Assembly: GCA_021774795.1 (NCBI GenBank)
Contig: JAJFIR010000010.1
Span: 39,645-103,644 of the forward strand
Direction of reading: 5' to 3'
From: Emcibacteraceae bacterium
Lineage (GTDB): Bacteria; Pseudomonadota; Alphaproteobacteria; Sphingomonadales; Emcibacteraceae
Length of the DNA: 64,000 nt
The stretch's first letter is position 1. The number at the start of each line of letters is the position of its first letter. A program made the position numbers and the translations under genes. The notes under the pieces are model-generated. The model did no database searches. It was not told the DNA's origin and saw only the letters and a list, made by a program, of their open reading frames with translations. Shown one piece after another: positions 61,134-64,000 of the stretch.

Positions 61134-61622
61134 TTATTCTGCCTTTGATTTTTCTGCATCGCGAATTTCCCGAATATTAACGACCCTTGGGTGAGTTTTT
61201 CCAAGTTCTTTTTCAACTATTGCCAGTGCTTGTTCATAGAATTCTACTGCTTTTTTATGGTCGCCTTTTTTGCTCCAGACGGTACCCATATTGCTGAGGA
61301 CTGATGCCACCGCAGGATGACTTTCACCATATCTTTCAACATCGAGGGGCAAAGCGTCATCAAGATAATCCATAGCGACATCCAGTTCACCATTAGACAT
61401 GGCCATGAATGCGGCACTGTTTAAAAAAGTTGAATTGGTTGGGTCAAGAGACGCGGCCTTCTGTAAATGGATATAAGCTTGCTCAGCATCTTTTTTCATC
61501 ATAGCAACATTGGCCAGATCAAACTCTTTAACCGATAGATTTATATCATCTGCACTCGTTTGTGCCTCTGCAGGTATATGATAACAAATCATTATGATTG
61601 CGATTTTGCATAAATTAGTCAT
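61134..61622 (-). CDS. Secreted TPR protein
   Basis: I use the ATG at 61622 (MTNLCKIAIIMICYHIPAEA), which gives a normal signal peptide, rather than the earlier Met at 61661. About 162 residues. TPR units: AYIHLQKAASLDPTNSTFLN, MAMSNGELDVAMDYLDDALP, LSNMGTVWSKKGDHKKAVEFYEQALAIVEKELG. The last is a kinesin-light-chain style TPR. Likely periplasmic scaffold. It is divergent from the PAS kinase gene. Confidence 0.78.
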   Translation of the reverse strand: MTNLCKIAIIMICYHIPAEAQTSADDINLSVKEFDLANVAMMKKDAEQAYIHLQKAASLDPTNSTFLNSAAFMAMSNGELDVAMDYLDDALPLDVERYGESHPAVASVLSNMGTVWSKKGDHKKAVEFYEQALAIVEKELGKTHPRVVNIREIRDAEKSKAE

Positions 61623-61749
61623 TAGCGGTCTCTTGTTTATAAATACCCTATAAAACAGCATCTCACTTTAAACAATTATATTTGGCTGAAATTAATATTT
61701 TTTTAAGACAATCTGCTTAAAATATTTAGATAGAGAACTAGGTTCTGTC

Positions 61750-62934
61750 ATGATGAAAACGAACTTAAACAGAATACGAAAATTGGAACTTCAGAAAGAA
61801 GATAAAGCGGCACCGACGCTTGATCCTGTTAAGTATGCGCGCATGGAAGCTCATTTGGATGCGCAACCGGACTGTGTTAAAGTGGTTGGGCCTGATTATC
61901 GGCTAATGGAAATGAATCAGGCGGGGCTTGAAATGATCGGTGCCCGTTCGATTGAACAAGTTCGTGGCTTAAGCGTGCTCGAAATTGTTGACCCGTTATA
62001 TCACGAGGAATTTAAAAAAGCGATTGATGACGCATACCGAGGTAGTGTGACAGAAGTCGAATTTATGATTACCGGACTTAATGGTATAAAAAGCCGAATG
62101 AACCAGAGGGCGGCGCCGATATTTTCGACATATGAAAAAGATCGTGTAGTGGAAATTGTGTGCGGCACCAGAGATATAACGGCGTTACATAATGATTATG
62201 TGGAACTGATAGAGGCAAAATATCTTGCAGAAGAAGCAAACCGCGTTAAGACCAATTTCCTCGCGACGATGTCTCATGAGTTCAGAACGCCATTAAATGC
62301 TATTCTCGGGTTCAGTGAGATTATTAAAAATCATAGTCTCGGAAAATTACAGAATTCGAAATACCAGGAATATATAGGAGATATTCACGATAGTGGGCGT
62401 CATTTGCTGGATTTGGTCGATGATGTGCTGGATATTTCGGAAATTGAAGCGGATAAGCGCGTTATTTTGAAAGAAAGCGTTAATCTTGAGGAAATTATCC
62501 TTCACTGCATTAACTCACTTAATATTCTGGCAGAAAAAAAGGATATAATTGTCGCAACAAATATTTCCGGAACCATGCCCGCGGTATATGCTGATAAAAG
62601 GTCTATTAAGCAAATTTTGATAAATTTATTATCAAACGCCATAAAATTTTCACCGGAAGATAGCAAAGTATCTATAAGTCTTCATGAGGAGAAGGGATTT
62701 GCGAAGATTCTCATCAGTGATAATGGAATAGGAATCTCAAAAGAAGCGATAAAAGATATAACCGAACCCTTCTTTCGTGAGCAATCGGACGCGGAAATTT
62801 CAGCACCGGGTACCGGGCTTGGTTTATCAATTGTCAAATCATTACTAGATGCACATGATGGCACACTTCATTTTGAAAGTCAGCTGGGCAAGGGGACAAC
62901 GGTCGACGTCAAAATTCCCGTTAATAGTGAATAA
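61750..62934 (+). CDS. PAS-domain sensor histidine kinase
   Basis: A 394-residue cytoplasmic kinase. PAS domain at about 32-148 (VVGPDYRLMEMNQAGLEMIGA to CGTRDITALH), then HisKA with FLATMSHEFRTPLNAILGF, phosphorylated His176, followed by the ATPase: N-box QILINLLSNAIKFS, G1 SDNGIGIS, G2 GTGLGLSIV. No membrane segment and no response regulator beside it, so it is an orphan kinase. It senses through the PAS ligand or redox state. Regulon not readable. Confidence 0.9.
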   Translation: MMKTNLNRIRKLELQKEDKAAPTLDPVKYARMEAHLDAQPDCVKVVGPDYRLMEMNQAGLEMIGARSIEQVRGLSVLEIVDPLYHEEFKKAIDDAYRGSVTEVEFMITGLNGIKSRMNQRAAPIFSTYEKDRVVEIVCGTRDITALHNDYVELIEAKYLAEEANRVKTNFLATMSHEFRTPLNAILGFSEIIKNHSLGKLQNSKYQEYIGDIHDSGRHLLDLVDDVLDISEIEADKRVILKESVNLEEIILHCINSLNILAEKKDIIVATNISGTMPAVYADKRSIKQILINLLSNAIKFSPEDSKVSISLHEEKGFAKILISDNGIGISKEAIKDITEPFFREQSDAEISAPGTGLGLSIVKSLLDAHDGTLHFESQLGKGTTVDVKIPVNSE

Positions 62935-63182
62935 GAAAATATATTACACGTATTGGTATTCAAAATGGCTATTAAATATAATATAAAATAGAATAAAAAT
63001 ATAAGATACAAATAATGCTTGCATTTTGTAAATTATATTATATGAATATAGAGGCTAAATTACAGTTGATATTCACTTTTATTTAGCAAGTTCCACATTT
63101 AGACAAATTGTTATCTTTGGTTTCTCAAAAGCCGAGCTTGGGGGGATAACAGTTATAGTGCCCTTTTTTTATACATAAATAG

Positions 63183-63269
63183 TTATTCATATCTAAGCGC
63201 ATCGCGTGGAAGGTATGATACCGTCAAATGAAGATGTTTTGTGATCGATTTTAGTGCAAACAGAATTCC
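63183..63269 (-). pseudogene. Second remnant of an FtsX-type ABC permease C-terminus
   Basis: Leftward codons read LTVSYLPRDALRYE and stop, with an upstream stop at 63270. LTVSY and the final A-L-R-Y-E are typical of the last helix and tail of MacB/FtsX permeases; eight or so residues seem missing between. It shares a 20-base end with the remnant at 33581. It lies in the 433-base gap (62935-63367), which otherwise holds AT-rich sequence and a small TTGCCC-TGA-GGGCAA hairpin at 63283-63297. Confidence 0.4.
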
Positions 63270-63367
63270 TTAGTAATTTATATTGCCCTGAGGGCAAAGC
63301 AATTATTGATCCGAGGAAAGTGTTCCCATAGCTTTATTCCGTATTTAATTTACGTAAAGGGAAAACT

Positions 63368-64000
63368 ATGAGCAAGATATTAAAGTCGGAACGGCGGAAA
63401 TTTATCAAGAGTGTAGCAGCAACGGCACTGGCCGGATCTGCGCTCGCGCAGAATACACCGGTATTTGCGCAAGGTCGAAACAACAAAGCATTTGATGAAG
63501 TTTATAACCGAGTCGGTGTCAACAGTGTTAAATGGGATTCTGCGATCAGGCGATATGGCAAAGAAAAAATTGTTGTGCCGATGGGCATTGCCGATATGGA
63601 TTTTAAAGTCGATCCGTCGATCACCACCGCCATTAATAAACGCGCGATGAACGAAATTTACGGATATGAGACCGTATCGGACAGTTATTATCAGGCGATT
63701 ATTGATTGGAATAAAGAGCGTTACGGGCTTGATATCAAGCGCGAATGGATCGTGAATTCGTCTGCACTTAAACCTGGTATGGTTTCTTCGATGCGCGGTC
63801 TTAACCCGGTAAAAGGCAAAGTTATCCTGCAAACGCCGACATATAGTGGATTTAGAGGGGCGATCAACAAAGCAGGCATGCGTGTTGAAATGAACCCAAT
63901 GAAAAAAGTTGATGGTCGGTGGCAAATGGATCTTGAAGACCTTGATAGTCGCCTTGATTATGAAACAAAGTGTCTTATTCTTTGTAATCCCAATAACCCG
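63368..64000 (+). CDS. MalY/PatB-type aminotransferase (cystathionine beta-lyase-like), exported, partial
   Basis: 211 codons to the window end. A Tat-like N-terminus (SERRKFIKSVAATALAGSALAQ) precedes the enzyme, which is odd for this cytosolic family. Family markers follow: YNRVGVNSVKWDSAIRRYG, VVPMGIADMDFKVDPSI, AMNEIYGYETVSDSYY, and ILCNPNNP at the window edge. PatB/MalY are fold-type I PLP enzymes that cleave C-S bonds. The PLP lysine lies beyond the window. Ribosome site AAAGGGAAAACT. Confidence 0.82.
   Translation, partial: MSKILKSERRKFIKSVAATALAGSALAQNTPVFAQGRNNKAFDEVYNRVGVNSVKWDSAIRRYGKEKIVVPMGIADMDFKVDPSITTAINKRAMNEIYGYETVSDSYYQAIIDWNKERYGLDIKREWIVNSSALKPGMVSSMRGLNPVKGKVILQTPTYSGFRGAINKAGMRVEMNPMKKVDGRWQMDLEDLDSRLDYETKCLILCNPNNP

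Noticed and set aside
1..64000. tRNA, rRNA, CRISPR array or insertion sequence
   Set aside because: No cloverleaf-like or rRNA segments, no regularly spaced repeats, and no transposase frame were seen on reading through.

Overview
The window looks like chromosomal DNA of a moderately AT-rich Gram-negative bacterium, most likely a marine alphaproteobacterium. The pointers are a FecI/FecR/TonB-receptor locus whose receptor carries an STN domain, TadG/TadE pseudopilus proteins, an ECF sigma factor beside small two-helix membrane proteins of the DUF6768 type, many Tat-like and Sec signal peptides, and many lipoproteins. This assignment is inference; no rRNA or tRNA gene is present to confirm it. 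No complete mobile element and no CRISPR array is visible.

Layout. 1-5.3 kb: the end of an ACC deaminase gene, a membrane protein with an alpha/beta hydrolase, then a co-directional run of GNAT, TfoX-like, double-hotdog thioesterase and DUF1801 proteins, and an HxlR regulator. 5.3-7.5 kb: DUF2461 protein, then an ECF sigma factor overlapping two paralogous two-helix membrane proteins. 7.5-12.7 kb: ArsC-like reductase with a lipoprotein metallo-beta-lactamase, two tandem secreted repeat proteins, diaminopropionate ammonia-lyase and a DUF924 protein. 12.7-21.3 kb: three tandem flavin amine oxidases with Tat-like signals read leftward, facing two tandem Tat-exported M19-type dipeptidase homologues read rightward. 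21.3-27.9 kb: secreted DsrE-like and calycin-like proteins, an NTF2-like protein under a clear MarR-type double operator, MarR and LysR regulators, two tandem PhzF genes (the first frameshifted), and two envelope proteins. 28.1-32.9 kb: FecI-like sigma, FecR-like anti-sigma and an STN-TonB receptor with two stacked signal peptides. 33-35 kb: an AhpD-like protein, then a decayed patch with an ABC-permease remnant and a broken T4-type lysozyme gene. 35-43 kb: S9 peptidase, TPR lipoprotein, gamma-glutamyltransferase, universal stress protein, M20 peptidase. 43.6-52.6 kb: a tightly overlapped operon (unknown Tat protein, Dpp/Opp-type ABC importer, aldehyde dehydrogenase, SDR), then a candidate small RNA and a P1 peptidase. 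52.7-57 kb: Tad proteins and a second universal stress protein. 57-64 kb: pyruvate carboxylase, VOC protein, TPR protein, PAS histidine kinase, and the start of an exported MalY/PatB-type aminotransferase.

How it fits together. Much of the window reads as a scavenging and catabolic region for peptides, unusual amino acids and amines. There are exported peptidases (S9, M19-like), intracellular ones (GGT, M20, P1), a peptide-type ABC importer coupled to an aldehyde dehydrogenase and a dehydrogenase, exported amine oxidases, PhzF isomerases and PLP lyases. Pyruvate carboxylase could provide anaplerosis. Substrates cannot be read from the sequence. The most notable non-standard features are the two stacked translation starts and signal peptides in the TonB receptor, a self-contained multi-hairpin transcript with a seven-C loop, the MarR double operator laid over a promoter, the paralogue arrays with Lys-Arg Tat-like motifs, and the peptide-importer operon led by an unrecognised Tat protein.
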